A DNA stretch of 64,000 bases from Loktanella salsilacus (GTDB lineage Bacteria > Pseudomonadota > Alphaproteobacteria > Rhodobacterales > Rhodobacteraceae). Positions 25,522 to 33,506 of the stretch are shown here, piece by piece. Within the stretch, counting starts at the first letter, position 1; each line of letters begins with the position of its first letter. The notes under the pieces were generated by a model, which saw nothing but the letters and a program-made list of their open reading frames with translations, did not search any database and was not told where the DNA came from. A program made the position numbers and the translations under genes. The stretch lies in the NCBI RefSeq assembly GCF_900114485.1, contig NZ_FOTF01000007.1, forward strand, positions 124,001-188,000, read 5' to 3'.

Positions 25522-26202
25522 ATGTTTGACCCGATTGTTCACATCTCGTCCCCAATCACTTTGCTTGGTGGTGCTGATACAGACAACAGTCAGCTTAACA
25601 TCTGCCTAAAGGTTGCGCCATCCGTGGTGGCCGCTGACGGCGGGGCCGACCATGCGCTGCGCCATGGGCTGACGCCGATCGCGGTAATTGGCGACATGGA
25701 TTCGCTGAGCGTTGCGGCCGGCGCGGCCTTTGCCAGTGGGCTGCACCGTGTATCGGAACAGGATAGCACGGATTTCGAAAAATGTCTGACCCGAATCGTG
25801 GCGCCGCTGATAATGGCGACGGGATTTTTGGGCGGGCGGCTGGATCATACGCTTGCGGTGCTGGGCACGCTGGCGCGGCTGCGGGCACATCACGTGATTC
25901 TTGTGTCGCAGGATGATGTCTGTGTCTTGCTGCCGCAGGGGCGCAGCACGTGGCACCTGTCGCCCGGCCTGCGGGCGGCCGTTCTGCCGCTGGGCCAAGC
26001 GCAGGTCAGCAGCCACGGGTTAAGGTGGGATCTGGCGTCCCGCGCAATGGCACCGGACGGTTTGGTCAGCAGTTCTAACGCGGTGGCGCAGCCTGCGGTG
26101 ACGTTTGATGTGACTGGCCCGGTCCTGCTGACCTTGCCGCTATCCGAATGCGACGCGGTGGTTGCAGGCGTCTTGGCGCAGGTCAGCAGTTCGGCACGTT
26201 GA
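25522..26202 (+). CDS. thiN: thiamine pyrophosphokinase
   Basis: This enzyme makes thiamine diphosphate from thiamine and ATP. The ATG at 25522 gives 226 residues; the frame upstream lacks conserved sequence. Diagnostic blocks are ADGGADHALRHGLTP, IGDMDSL and STDFEKCL in the N-terminal catalytic domain, then GFLGGRLDHTLA. The C-terminal thiamine-binding part is short and less conserved, as usual. Its last 20 bases overlap the end of the convergent sdaA gene. The symbol is taken from the Bacillus gene; orthologues here are often just called thiamine diphosphokinase. Confidence 0.88.
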   Translation: MFDPIVHISSPITLLGGADTDNSQLNICLKVAPSVVAADGGADHALRHGLTPIAVIGDMDSLSVAAGAAFASGLHRVSEQDSTDFEKCLTRIVAPLIMATGFLGGRLDHTLAVLGTLARLRAHHVILVSQDDVCVLLPQGRSTWHLSPGLRAAVLPLGQAQVSSHGLRWDLASRAMAPDGLVSSSNAVAQPAVTFDVTGPVLLTLPLSECDAVVAGVLAQVSSSAR

Positions 26203-27556
26203 CGGCAAGGCCGCCAAGGGCGGTCTCTTTATACTTGTCGCTCATATCCGCACCGGTCTGGCGCATTGTTTCGATTGCGGCATCAAGCGGCACCAGATGA
26301 ACACCGTCGCCGCGCAGCGCGAGGCTTGCGGCACTGACGGCCTTAATGCAGCCCAGACCGTTGCGTTCGATACAAGGCACCTGCACCAGCCCGCGCACCG
26401 GATCGCAGGTCATGCCAAGATGATGTTCCAGCGCGATCTCTGCCGCGTTTTCGATCTGCGCCGGGGTGCCGCCCAGCACAGCGCACAGGCCCGCAGCGGC
26501 CATGGCAGCGGCAGAGCCGACCTCTGCCTGACAGCCACATTCCGCGCCGGATATGCTGGCGTTGAACTTGATCAGCCCGCCAATCGCGGCCGCTGTCAGC
26601 AGAAAATCAGGCACGCCAGCGGCGCTTGCCCCTGGTACGTGGTCCAGCCAATAGCGGATTGTTGCGGGAATAACCCCCGCCGCGCCATTGGTGGGCGCAG
26701 TGACGACGCGGCCGCCAGCGGCGTTTTCCTCGTTCACGGCCATGGCATAGGCGGACATCCAATCGTTGATCGTATGAGGCGCAGGCTGGTTCATCCCGCG
26801 CTCTGCCAGCAGGGCCTGATGAATGCCGCGCGCGCGGCGGCGTACTTTCAACCCGCCGGGCAGGATACCATCCGTGGCAAGGCCGCGGTCGATACAATCC
26901 GACATGACTGCCCAGATATTCTGAAGGCCAGTGTCTAGGTCAGGGCTGGTGCGGCGGCTGCGTTCATTGTCGCGTTTCAGCTGGGCAATGGATTTGCCGC
27001 TGCTTTCGGCCATCTGGACCATCTGCGTGGCGGTGCTGAACGGATAGGGGATGGGCGGGCCACTGTCGGCGTCACGGCCTGCGGCGTGCTCTGCTTCCGT
27101 AAGGACGAAACCGCCGCCGATGGAATAGTAAGTCACCTGGGTAACCGTGTCACCTTGGCTATCAAGGCCTTTGAAAATCATGCCATTCGCATGACCGGGC
27201 AGGGCGGGGCCGTAGTCAAAGATCAAGTCATCCTTAGGATGGAACCGCAGCACTGGCAGGCCCATGGGTGCGACCTGTGCGGTCTGCTTGACCTGCTCTA
27301 ACGCGGCCTCTGCGATGTCGGCATCATAGGCATCGGCGCGCATGCCGGTCAGGCCAAGGATCACGGCGCGGTCGGTGGCATGACCCACGCCGGTAAAGGC
27401 CAGCGATCCGTGCAGCGACACCCGGACGCCCGCCACGGCAAAGGGCTGCGCGCGCAAATGATCTAGGAACCGCGCGGCGGCGACCATGGGGCCGATGGTA
27501 TGGGACGACGACGGGCCGACCCCGACCTTGAACATGTCGAAGACGGATACGAACAT
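26183..27556 (-). CDS. sdaA: L-serine ammonia-lyase, iron-sulfur type
   Basis: SdaA deaminates L-serine to pyruvate using a [4Fe-4S] cluster. The 457-residue single-chain form joins the beta domain ([19 protein letters not shown], residues 5-23) to the alpha domain. The alpha domain holds the cluster cysteines, around [17 protein letters not shown] and later [13 protein letters not shown]. Its ATG overlaps the upstream GST stop (TGATG), so the two are co-translated. The 3' end overlaps the convergent thiN by 20 nt. Confidence 0.95.
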   Translation of the reverse strand: MFVSVFDMFKVGVGPSSSHTIGPMVAAARFLDHLRAQPFAVAGVRVSLHGSLAFTGVGHATDRAVILGLTGMRADAYDADIAEAALEQVKQTAQVAPMGLPVLRFHPKDDLIFDYGPALPGHANGMIFKGLDSQGDTVTQVTYYSIGGGFVLTEAEHAAGRDADSGPPIPYPFSTATQMVQMAESSGKSIAQLKRDNERSRRTSPDLDTGLQNIWAVMSDCIDRGLATDGILPGGLKVRRRARGIHQALLAERGMNQPAPHTINDWMSAYAMAVNEENAAGGRVVTAPTNGAAGVIPATIRYWLDHVPGASAAGVPDFLLTAAAIGGLIKFNASISGAECGCQAEVGSAAAMAAAGLCAVLGGTPAQIENAAEIALEHHLGMTCDPVRGLVQVPCIERNGLGCIKAVSAASLALRGDGVHLVPLDAAIETMRQTGADMSDKYKETALGGLAVNVPNC

Positions 27557-28224
27557 CAGGTGGGGCTGCCTTCTGGTGGGATAGGGTGGTGCGGCGCGGA
27601 AAACGGTGTGGCACCAAGGCCCTCGGCCGCAGCGGCGCGCTTCGTGGCGGGCATTTGCTCGAACACCTGCGCGAATAGATGCAGGCGGGGCCAGTTTCCC
27701 AAATCATACCAGCCCGCAGGGCCGCCATAAAGCGCGGGCCAGCGCAGCATCGGCGCAAGATAGCACATCTGCGCCACATGATCGGGGGACCATTCTGCCT
27801 CTAGCAAATCAAGATGGCTGGCGAGCCTATGCTTGGCCGCGTGACGCAGGCTGGACGGGGCGGCAGGCAGGTATTGTTCGGGATAGAACAGCGTCCGCAG
27901 CGTCGGGTGCAGCGTGTTCGACATCCAAAACAGCCAGCTGAGCGCCGCGCCGCGCCCGGGCGCATCCGGCGCAGGCATCAAAGTGCCGGGCGCGCTGTCA
28001 GCGAGCCACAGCAGGATCGCGCCGGTTTCAAAGATCGGACCACTGGGTGTTTCCAGCGCAGGGATCAATCCCGCCGGGTTCAACTGCAGATAAGACGCGC
28101 TACGTTGACCCGCAGCGGCGCGGTTGACCAGAGCAGTACGATACGGGCGGTTCGCAAATTCCAAAGCAAGCCGCACACAAAGCGAGGCATTGTCGGGGGC
28201 ATAATGAAGGCACACAGATTCCAT
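27556..28224 (-). CDS. glutathione S-transferase family protein
   Basis: The 222-residue protein has a thioredoxin-like N-terminal domain. The usual Ser/Cys region reads YAPDNASLCVRLALEF. The cis-Pro segment is GLIPALETPSG and the glutathione-contact segment is FETGAILLWLAD. An all-helical C-terminal domain (about 90-200) follows. The substrate is unknown. It is co-translated with sdaA through a TGATG junction. Confidence 0.82.
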   Translation of the reverse strand: MESVCLHYAPDNASLCVRLALEFANRPYRTALVNRAAAGQRSASYLQLNPAGLIPALETPSGPIFETGAILLWLADSAPGTLMPAPDAPGRGAALSWLFWMSNTLHPTLRTLFYPEQYLPAAPSSLRHAAKHRLASHLDLLEAEWSPDHVAQMCYLAPMLRWPALYGGPAGWYDLGNWPRLHLFAQVFEQMPATKRAAAAEGLGATPFSAPHHPIPPEGSPT

Positions 28225-28274
28225 GCGCCAACCCTATCCAAAGCCGCAGCCCGCGTCAGTCCGAAAGCGACGCT

Positions 28275-28793
28275 TTAACGGCGAGCAGGGCCAGCCGCAT
28301 GGCGACCGGTGCCGCGCAGCGCGCCGTCTTCGACACCGATGCGGTGGTACAGCATCGCGGCGTTCAGCACGGTAAAGACCAAGGCCACCCATGTCAGACC
28401 CAGCACCATTGGGGCTGCGATGATTTCCAGCACGACAAGGGTATAATTGGGATGCGGGATAAACCGGAACGGGCCGCGCACGACAAGCGGCTCGTCCAGC
28501 ACGATAATCCGCGTGGTCCACCGCGCGCCCAGCGTGCCTAGGATCCAGACGCGAAACACCTGCAACACGGCATAAAACGCCAGCCAGCCCATATGCAGCG
28601 GCTGGTTCCAGCCAAAGACCAGCAGCGCCAGTACCCAAGCAGAGTGCAGGGCGACCATGACAGGATAGTGACCTGCACCGACCTCATAGGCCCCGCGGGC
28701 CATCAAGCGGGCCGTGTTGCGCCGGGCGATGACAAGCTCGCCCAGCCGCTGCACGACGATGAAGGCGAGGAAGAGGAATGTGCCGGTTGTCAT
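28275..28793 (-). CDS. isoprenylcysteine carboxyl-methyltransferase-like membrane enzyme
   Basis: The 172-residue protein has about four membrane helices and the family's C-terminal SAM-binding segment GPFRFIPHPNYTLVVLEI (HPNY motif). The ATG at 28793 overlaps the type III PKS stop (ATGA), so the two are made together. In Bacillus the paired BpsB enzyme of this family methylates alkylpyrones made by the type III PKS BpsA. The same role, O-methylation of a lipidic polyketide in the membrane, is the likely one here. Confidence 0.82.
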   Translation of the reverse strand: MTTGTFLFLAFIVVQRLGELVIARRNTARLMARGAYEVGAGHYPVMVALHSAWVLALLVFGWNQPLHMGWLAFYAVLQVFRVWILGTLGARWTTRIIVLDEPLVVRGPFRFIPHPNYTLVVLEIIAAPMVLGLTWVALVFTVLNAAMLYHRIGVEDGALRGTGRHAAGPARR

Positions 28794-29890
28794 GGCGCGA
28801 CCGTAAGCGGCATCATGGCTGCGGTAAAGCCCGGCCCCAGCGCGCAAAGCGCCAGCTTGCCTGTCTGCCCAGCGGCCAGCACACGTTTCAGCACGAACAG
28901 TGCAGTCGGGGCGGACATATTGCCATAGTCACGCAAGGTCGCGCGTTCCGCGTCCAGCGCGCCTGCGGGCAGGTCCATCGTCGCCTCGATCGCCTCGACC
29001 ACTTTGGTGCCGCCGGGATGACAAACGAAACGGTCGATCTGGCTTAGGTCCAGCTGCGCCTCTTGCAGCATGGATGCGATGGCGGGGCGGAATTCGTCGG
29101 TGACAAATCCGGGGATGGAGCGGTCAAAGATCACGCCAAGCCCGGTTTCATCCACGTCCCAGCCCATGATCGGCAGGGTGTCCGGGAACAGATGCTCGTG
29201 CCCCTCATGCAAGGTGACTTCGCCCGCCGCGCCAGAGCCTGCGCCGATCACAGCCGCAGCCGCACCGTCGCCGAACAGCACGGTGGCGATCACGTCGGCC
29301 TTTTGCAGACGGTCGGACCGGAAGGACAGGGAACATGCCTCGACCGCGACCATCAGGACGGTGCTGCCCGTGTCTGCAGCGGCCAAGCGCCGGGCGATGG
29401 ACAAGCCCGACACGCCGCCCGCGCAGCCCAGACCGAACACGGGCACCCGGCGCACATCGCGGCGAAAGCCCATTTCTGCATGGGCCTGCGCCTCTAGCGT
29501 GGGGGTCGCGATGCCGGTGGATGAGACTGTGACGATGGTATCGACTTGGTCGGCGCTGATGCCAGCCGCCTGCAGCGCATCGGTAGCGGCGGCGATGAAC
29601 ATCGCCTTGGCTCCGGTCATATAGGCCGCGCCGCGGTCAGCCCAGCCGTGATCCGCGGCGAACCAGTCCAGCGGCATCACACTGTACCGCTTATCAACGC
29701 CAGCGTTTTCAAACGCAGGCACCAGCTTTTCAAAAAAGGGATACTTGGGCGCCAGCAGCGCGCGCGCTTGGTCCAGCACGTCGGACTGCGCCAGTTCATG
29801 CGCCGGCAGGGCGGTGCCGATCCCTTTGAGGACGGTGGTGTTGCCCACCCCAGTCATTGCGCGGCGGCGGGTCGCGGGCTGTTGCAACAT
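28790..29890 (-). CDS. type III polyketide synthase (chalcone/stilbene-synthase fold)
   Basis: The 366-residue enzyme has the full type III PKS triad: Cys156 in FGLGCAGG, His291 in VCHPGG and Asn324 in YGNMSAPT. It extends an acyl-CoA starter with malonyl-CoA to pyrones or resorcinols. The ATG at 29890 has AAAGG 8 nt upstream, so the TTG at 29896 is less likely. Translational coupling to the methyltransferase suggests an alkylpyrone or alkylresorcinol methyl ether. A GGAAC-N17-CGTT element upstream suggests ECF-sigma control. Confidence 0.92.
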   Translation of the reverse strand: MLQQPATRRRAMTGVGNTTVLKGIGTALPAHELAQSDVLDQARALLAPKYPFFEKLVPAFENAGVDKRYSVMPLDWFAADHGWADRGAAYMTGAKAMFIAAATDALQAAGISADQVDTIVTVSSTGIATPTLEAQAHAEMGFRRDVRRVPVFGLGCAGGVSGLSIARRLAAADTGSTVLMVAVEACSLSFRSDRLQKADVIATVLFGDGAAAAVIGAGSGAAGEVTLHEGHEHLFPDTLPIMGWDVDETGLGVIFDRSIPGFVTDEFRPAIASMLQEAQLDLSQIDRFVCHPGGTKVVEAIEATMDLPAGALDAERATLRDYGNMSAPTALFVLKRVLAAGQTGKLALCALGPGFTAAMMPLTVAP

Positions 29891-29919
29891 ATTCAAAACC
29901 TTTCAGACGTTATTTCAGT

Positions 29920-29945
29920 AACGAAGGCCAAAGCGAAAGAGTTCC
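29920..29945 (-). promoter_or_regulatory. candidate ECF-sigma promoter of the type III PKS
   Basis: On the minus strand GGAAC (29945-29941) and CGTT (29923-29920) are exactly 17 bp apart, the published pattern for alphaproteobacterial EcfG-type and related ECF promoters. The start codon follows about 30 bp downstream with a ribosome site between. Short motifs arise by chance, so this is a prediction. Confidence 0.5.
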
Positions 29946-30056
29946 GCGCGGGCCGGTTTCTTAATTCGCCATGTGTTTGCGGTAACGGCGCAATTGCCCC
30001 TGTCATGCAGGCCCTGCGCCGCCTATAACGCGCCCGTGTTTTAAAGGAGCCACGCC

Positions 30057-30845
30057 ATGCCCGTTGACCTGTCCCCCATCGACAAGGCGAAATACGTCGC
30101 CGCAAAACGCGCCTGCGACTATGTCGAATCAGGGATGAAGCTGGGCCTTGGTACCGGGTCCACCGCCGCATGGCTGGTGCGCTGCCTGGGCGAGCTGGTG
30201 CGTGACGAGGGCCTGAAGATCAAAGGCGTGCCAACATCCACACGCACCGCGCAACTGGCCCGCGACGTCGGCATCGAGGTGATTTCTCTGGATGAAGCCC
30301 GCTGGCTGGATCTGACCATCGACGGCGCGGATGAATATGACGGCGCGCTGAACCTGATCAAAGGTGGCGGCGGGGCGCTGTTGCAGGAAAAGATCGTGGC
30401 GACCGCCAGCGATCAGATGATTGTCATCGCTGACGCATCCAAAAAGGTCGAAACGCTGGGGGCTTTCCCGCTGCCAATCGAAGTGATCCCCTTTGGCTGG
30501 CAAACATCAAAAGCCTTGGTCGAAGAAGCGCTGGTGGGCATGGACGTCATGGGGGCAACGACGAGCCTGCGCATGAACGGTCAGGCCCCTTTTATCACGG
30601 ACGAGGGCAACCACATCCTTGATTTGCACCTGAACCGCATCGGCAACGCGCGTCAGTTGAGCCTTGTCCTGAACCAGATCCCGGGCATCGTTGAAAACGG
30701 GCTTTTCATCGACATCTGTGACATCGTGATTACCGGGTACGGCGATGGCCGGGTCGAAGTGCATGACATCAACAAAGGCGAAGTTGATGAGACGCGCTAC
30801 GACTTTCTGGATGACGGCAATATTTTCGCTGATCTGGGCGACTGA
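30057..30845 (+). CDS. rpiA: ribose-5-phosphate isomerase A
   Basis: RpiA interconverts ribose 5-phosphate and ribulose 5-phosphate. The 262-residue protein has GLGTGSTAAWLV (phosphate-binding loop near residue 31), the catalytic-acid block DLTIDGADEYD, and LIKGGGGALLQEKIVA. All are intact. AAAGGAG precedes the ATG. A 10-bp hairpin and then repeat copy 2 follow the gene. It also supports the distant rbs operon's ribose route. Confidence 0.96.
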   Translation: MPVDLSPIDKAKYVAAKRACDYVESGMKLGLGTGSTAAWLVRCLGELVRDEGLKIKGVPTSTRTAQLARDVGIEVISLDEARWLDLTIDGADEYDGALNLIKGGGGALLQEKIVATASDQMIVIADASKKVETLGAFPLPIEVIPFGWQTSKALVEEALVGMDVMGATTSLRMNGQAPFITDEGNHILDLHLNRIGNARQLSLVLNQIPGIVENGLFIDICDIVITGYGDGRVEVHDINKGEVDETRYDFLDDGNIFADLGD

Positions 30846-30852
30846 TCCGGTT

Positions 30853-30875
30853 TCGCCTGAGCTGCGCTCAGGCGA
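30853..30875 (+). terminator. rpiA: hairpin after rpiA
   Basis: A perfect 10-bp stem with 3-nt loop (TCGCCTGAGC / GCTCAGGCGA) starts 8 bp after the rpiA stop. No T-run follows, so it may act by Rho-dependent termination or 3'-end protection. Confidence 0.55.
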
Positions 30876-30880
30876 CCGCT

Positions 30881-30929
30881 TGGGGGCTTTGCCCCCAAAC
30901 CCCCAAGGTATTTTTAACCGCAAGAAGGG
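30881..30929 (+). repeat. interspersed repeat copy 2
   Basis: TGGGGGC-TTT-GCCCCCA (30881-30897), then ACCCCC and AAGGTATTTTTAACCGCAAG. It is the same hairpin-plus-tail unit as copy 1, between rpiA and the convergent saccharopine dehydrogenase-family gene. Confidence 0.85.
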
Positions 30930-30963
30930 GGAGGGCAGGTCGTGTTTGCCAATTTAGATGTGA

Positions 30964-30995
30964 CGAAGGGGGCGTGATCGCCCCCTTCGCCTTTT
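30964..30995. terminator. terminator hairpin in the convergent gap
   Basis: A perfect 11-bp stem (CGAAGGGGGCG / CGCCCCCTTCG, TGAT loop) is followed on the plus strand by CCTTTT. It ends just before the stop of the minus-strand gene and probably serves both sides. Confidence 0.75.
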
Positions 30996-32232
30996 AGGCG
31001 TTCCAGGGACGGTCGCCGTTTTCGTCCTTTACCCGGGTCGGCAGACCAAGGCGGTCCAGCTGGGTCAGGAACGGGGCGGGCGGCAATTCTTCCATGTTTT
31101 TCATCGCGTTCGCATCCCAAGTGCCGTCTGCGACCAGCAAGGCAGCTGCGACGGGCGGCACGCCTGCGGTGTAGGAAATGCCTTGCGATCCGACCTCTGC
31201 GTAGGCCTCGGCGTGGTCGGCGACGTTGTATACGAAGACTTCAACCGGCTGGCCGTTTTTGATGCCTTTGACGAAATCACCGATGCAGGTTTTGCCGGTG
31301 TAGTTCGGCGCAAGCGACGCGGGGTCGGGCAGGCAGGCTTTGACGACCTTCAGTGGCACGACCTCTAGCCCTTCGGCCGTGGTGACGGGCTGTTCGGACA
31401 GCAGTCCAAGGTTTTTCAGCACAGTGAAGACGTTGATGTAATGCGCGCCAAAGCCCATCCAGAACCGCACGTCGGCGTCCGGGTAGTTGGCGGACAGCGA
31501 ATGCACCTCGTCATGGCCGGACAGATAGGCGCGCTGGGTGCCGACGACGGGCAGGTCCCAGTCGTGACCAACCTCGAACATCTCATTCTCTTGCCACGCG
31601 CCGGACTGCCACGAATAAACCGTGCCCGTGAATTCGCGGAAGTTGATTTCCGGATCGAAGTTCGTGGCGAAGTATTTGCCGTGGCTGCCCGCGTTGATGT
31701 CGACGATGTCGATGGCTGTCACAGTGTCCATAAACGTGTCGATGGCATAGCGCGCATAGGCGTTCACAACGCCCGGATCAAAGCCCGCGCCAAGGATCGC
31801 GGTGATGCCTTTTTCGGCGCAGATTTCGCGTTTTTTCCATTCGTAGTTGCCATACCACGGCGGCGTTTCGCAAATCTTGCCCGGCTCTTCGTGGATCGCG
31901 GTGTCGATATAGGCGGCACCCGTGGCGATGCAGGCGTCCAGCACCGACATGTTCACGAAAGGAGAGCCGACGTTGATCACAATCTGGCTGCCGGTGTCCC
32001 GGATCAGGGCGGATGTCGCATCAACGTCCAGCGCGTCTAGGGCGTGGCCCTGCAAAACGCCGTCCACCTTCATCGCGGATTTTTCATGGACAGAGGCGAT
32101 GATCGCATCGCATTTTGACACCGTGCGGCTGGCGATGTGAATGTCGCCCAGCAGATCATTATTCTGCGCGCATTTATGCGCCACAACCTGAGCCACGCCG
32201 CCGGCGCCAATAATTAGAACGTTCTTCTTCAT
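30994..32232 (-). CDS. carboxynorspermidine synthase (saccharopine dehydrogenase family)
   Basis: The 412-residue protein has an N-terminal Rossmann loop IIGAGGVAQVVAH (GxGxxA at residues 9-14) and a C-terminal domain typical of Lys1-like enzymes. In this family the pairing with nspC marks carboxynorspermidine (or carboxyspermidine) synthase, which condenses aspartate semialdehyde with a diamine using NADPH. The ATG at 32232 is preferred to the one at 32241 because AGGGG lies at proper spacing only for the former. The nspC gene lies immediately upstream, 38 bp away. Confidence 0.88.
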   Translation of the reverse strand: MKKNVLIIGAGGVAQVVAHKCAQNNDLLGDIHIASRTVSKCDAIIASVHEKSAMKVDGVLQGHALDALDVDATSALIRDTGSQIVINVGSPFVNMSVLDACIATGAAYIDTAIHEEPGKICETPPWYGNYEWKKREICAEKGITAILGAGFDPGVVNAYARYAIDTFMDTVTAIDIVDINAGSHGKYFATNFDPEINFREFTGTVYSWQSGAWQENEMFEVGHDWDLPVVGTQRAYLSGHDEVHSLSANYPDADVRFWMGFGAHYINVFTVLKNLGLLSEQPVTTAEGLEVVPLKVVKACLPDPASLAPNYTGKTCIGDFVKGIKNGQPVEVFVYNVADHAEAYAEVGSQGISYTAGVPPVAAALLVADGTWDANAMKNMEELPPAPFLTQLDRLGLPTRVKDENGDRPWNA

Positions 32233-32270
32233 CGGTAACATCCCCTGTCGTCTGGGTGGGTGAAGGGCGC

Positions 32271-33365
32271 TTAGGACAGCGCCGCGGCGAAATCATCGTA
32301 AGAAAAGGCGCGGACAAGGCGTTCCGTGCCGTCCAGTTCCTTGATCGCAATGGACGGCATCTGCACGCCGTTGAACCAGTTCTTCTTAACCATCGTATAG
32401 CCAGCCGCGTCCTGAATGCTAATGCGGTCGCCGGCAGCCAGCGGGGCGGGGAATTTGAATTCGCCAAAGATATCGCCCGCAAGGCAGGACTTGCCGCAGA
32501 TCATCCAGTCCTCTGGTCCGGCGTTCGGTGCGATTTTGGCACTTTCGCGATAGATCAGCAGATCAAGCATATGCGCCTCTGTGCTGCTGTCGACGATGGC
32601 AAGGTTTTTGCCGTTGTGCAGCGTGTCCAGCACGGAGACTTCGAGCGTGGTGGAGTTGGTGATCACCGCCTCGCCGGGTTCAAGGTAGACCTGCACGCCG
32701 TAGGTATCGGCAAAGGCTTTGAGCCGCGCGGCCAGCTTATCCAGCGGGTAACCTTCGCCGGTGAAGTGGATGCCGCCGCCAAGGCTGATCCAGTCCATCT
32801 GCGCGATCAGATGGCCAAAGCGATCCTCGATCCCTTGTAGCATCGCGTCAAAGCGGTCGAAGTCGCCGTTTTCGCAGTTGTTATGAAACATAAAGCCGCT
32901 GATCTGGTCGATCACCGCTTCAATCGCAGCCGGGTCATGTTCGCCCAAGCGGCTGAACGGGCGCGCCGGGTCGGCCAGGTCAAAGGTCGATGTCGACACG
33001 CCGGGATTGACCCGCAGGCCGCGGGTATGGCCGCGCGATACCTCTTCAAAGCGGGACAACTGCCCGATGCTGTTAAAGATCACCTTGTCGGAATTGCGCA
33101 GGACATCATCAATCTCGTGATTGGCCCAAGCCACGGAATAGGCGTGGGTTTCGCCGGGGAAATGTTGGCGGCCCAGCTTTACCTCGAACAGGGACGACGA
33201 CGTGGTACCGTCAAGGTATTCAGAGATCAGATCGAACACCGACCAGGTCGCAAAGCATTTAAGCGCCAGCAGAGCCTTGGCACCGGAATGCTCTGTCAGC
33301 CAAGCAATCTTCTGCAGATTCGGCAGCAGGCGGCTTTTGTCGATCAAGTAATAAGGCGTCTGCAT
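32271..33365 (-). CDS. nspC: carboxynorspermidine decarboxylase
   Basis: NspC is a PLP enzyme that decarboxylates carboxynorspermidine or carboxyspermidine to the polyamine. It is 364 residues long from the ATG at 33365, which has AAAGG upstream. The PLP lysine is Lys36 in LALKCFATW. SLGGGIHFTGEGYP is the phosphate-binding glycine region, EPGEAVI contacts PLP and GKSCLAGDIFGEF contains the catalytic Cys. With the next gene it forms an alternative spermidine route, so this organism probably makes triamines without SpeD/SpeE. It is divergent from mntH. Confidence 0.94.
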   Translation of the reverse strand: MQTPYYLIDKSRLLPNLQKIAWLTEHSGAKALLALKCFATWSVFDLISEYLDGTTSSSLFEVKLGRQHFPGETHAYSVAWANHEIDDVLRNSDKVIFNSIGQLSRFEEVSRGHTRGLRVNPGVSTSTFDLADPARPFSRLGEHDPAAIEAVIDQISGFMFHNNCENGDFDRFDAMLQGIEDRFGHLIAQMDWISLGGGIHFTGEGYPLDKLAARLKAFADTYGVQVYLEPGEAVITNSTTLEVSVLDTLHNGKNLAIVDSSTEAHMLDLLIYRESAKIAPNAGPEDWMICGKSCLAGDIFGEFKFPAPLAAGDRISIQDAAGYTMVKKNWFNGVQMPSIAIKELDGTERLVRAFSYDDFAAALS

Positions 33366-33474
33366 TGCGGGGGCCTTTCGCCGGGAACTATGAAACGTTG
33401 TCCTATAATCAGATGACAGATCAGAGACAAGCAGGCGGCGCTGGCAGTTTGCAACGGGCGGGTGCATAGATTGC

Positions 33475-33489
33475 TGCGAATCGTTCGCA
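33475..33489. promoter_or_regulatory. candidate metal-responsive operator upstream of mntH
   Basis: A perfect inverted repeat TGCGAA-TCG-TTCGCA lies 17 bp before the mntH start, just upstream of its ribosome site. Its size and TTCGCA arms recall Fur-family (Mur) operators seen before manganese transporters in alphaproteobacteria. The palindrome is observed; the regulator is inferred. Confidence 0.5.
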
Positions 33490-33506
33490 AAAGGCAGGCT
33501 GCCCAT

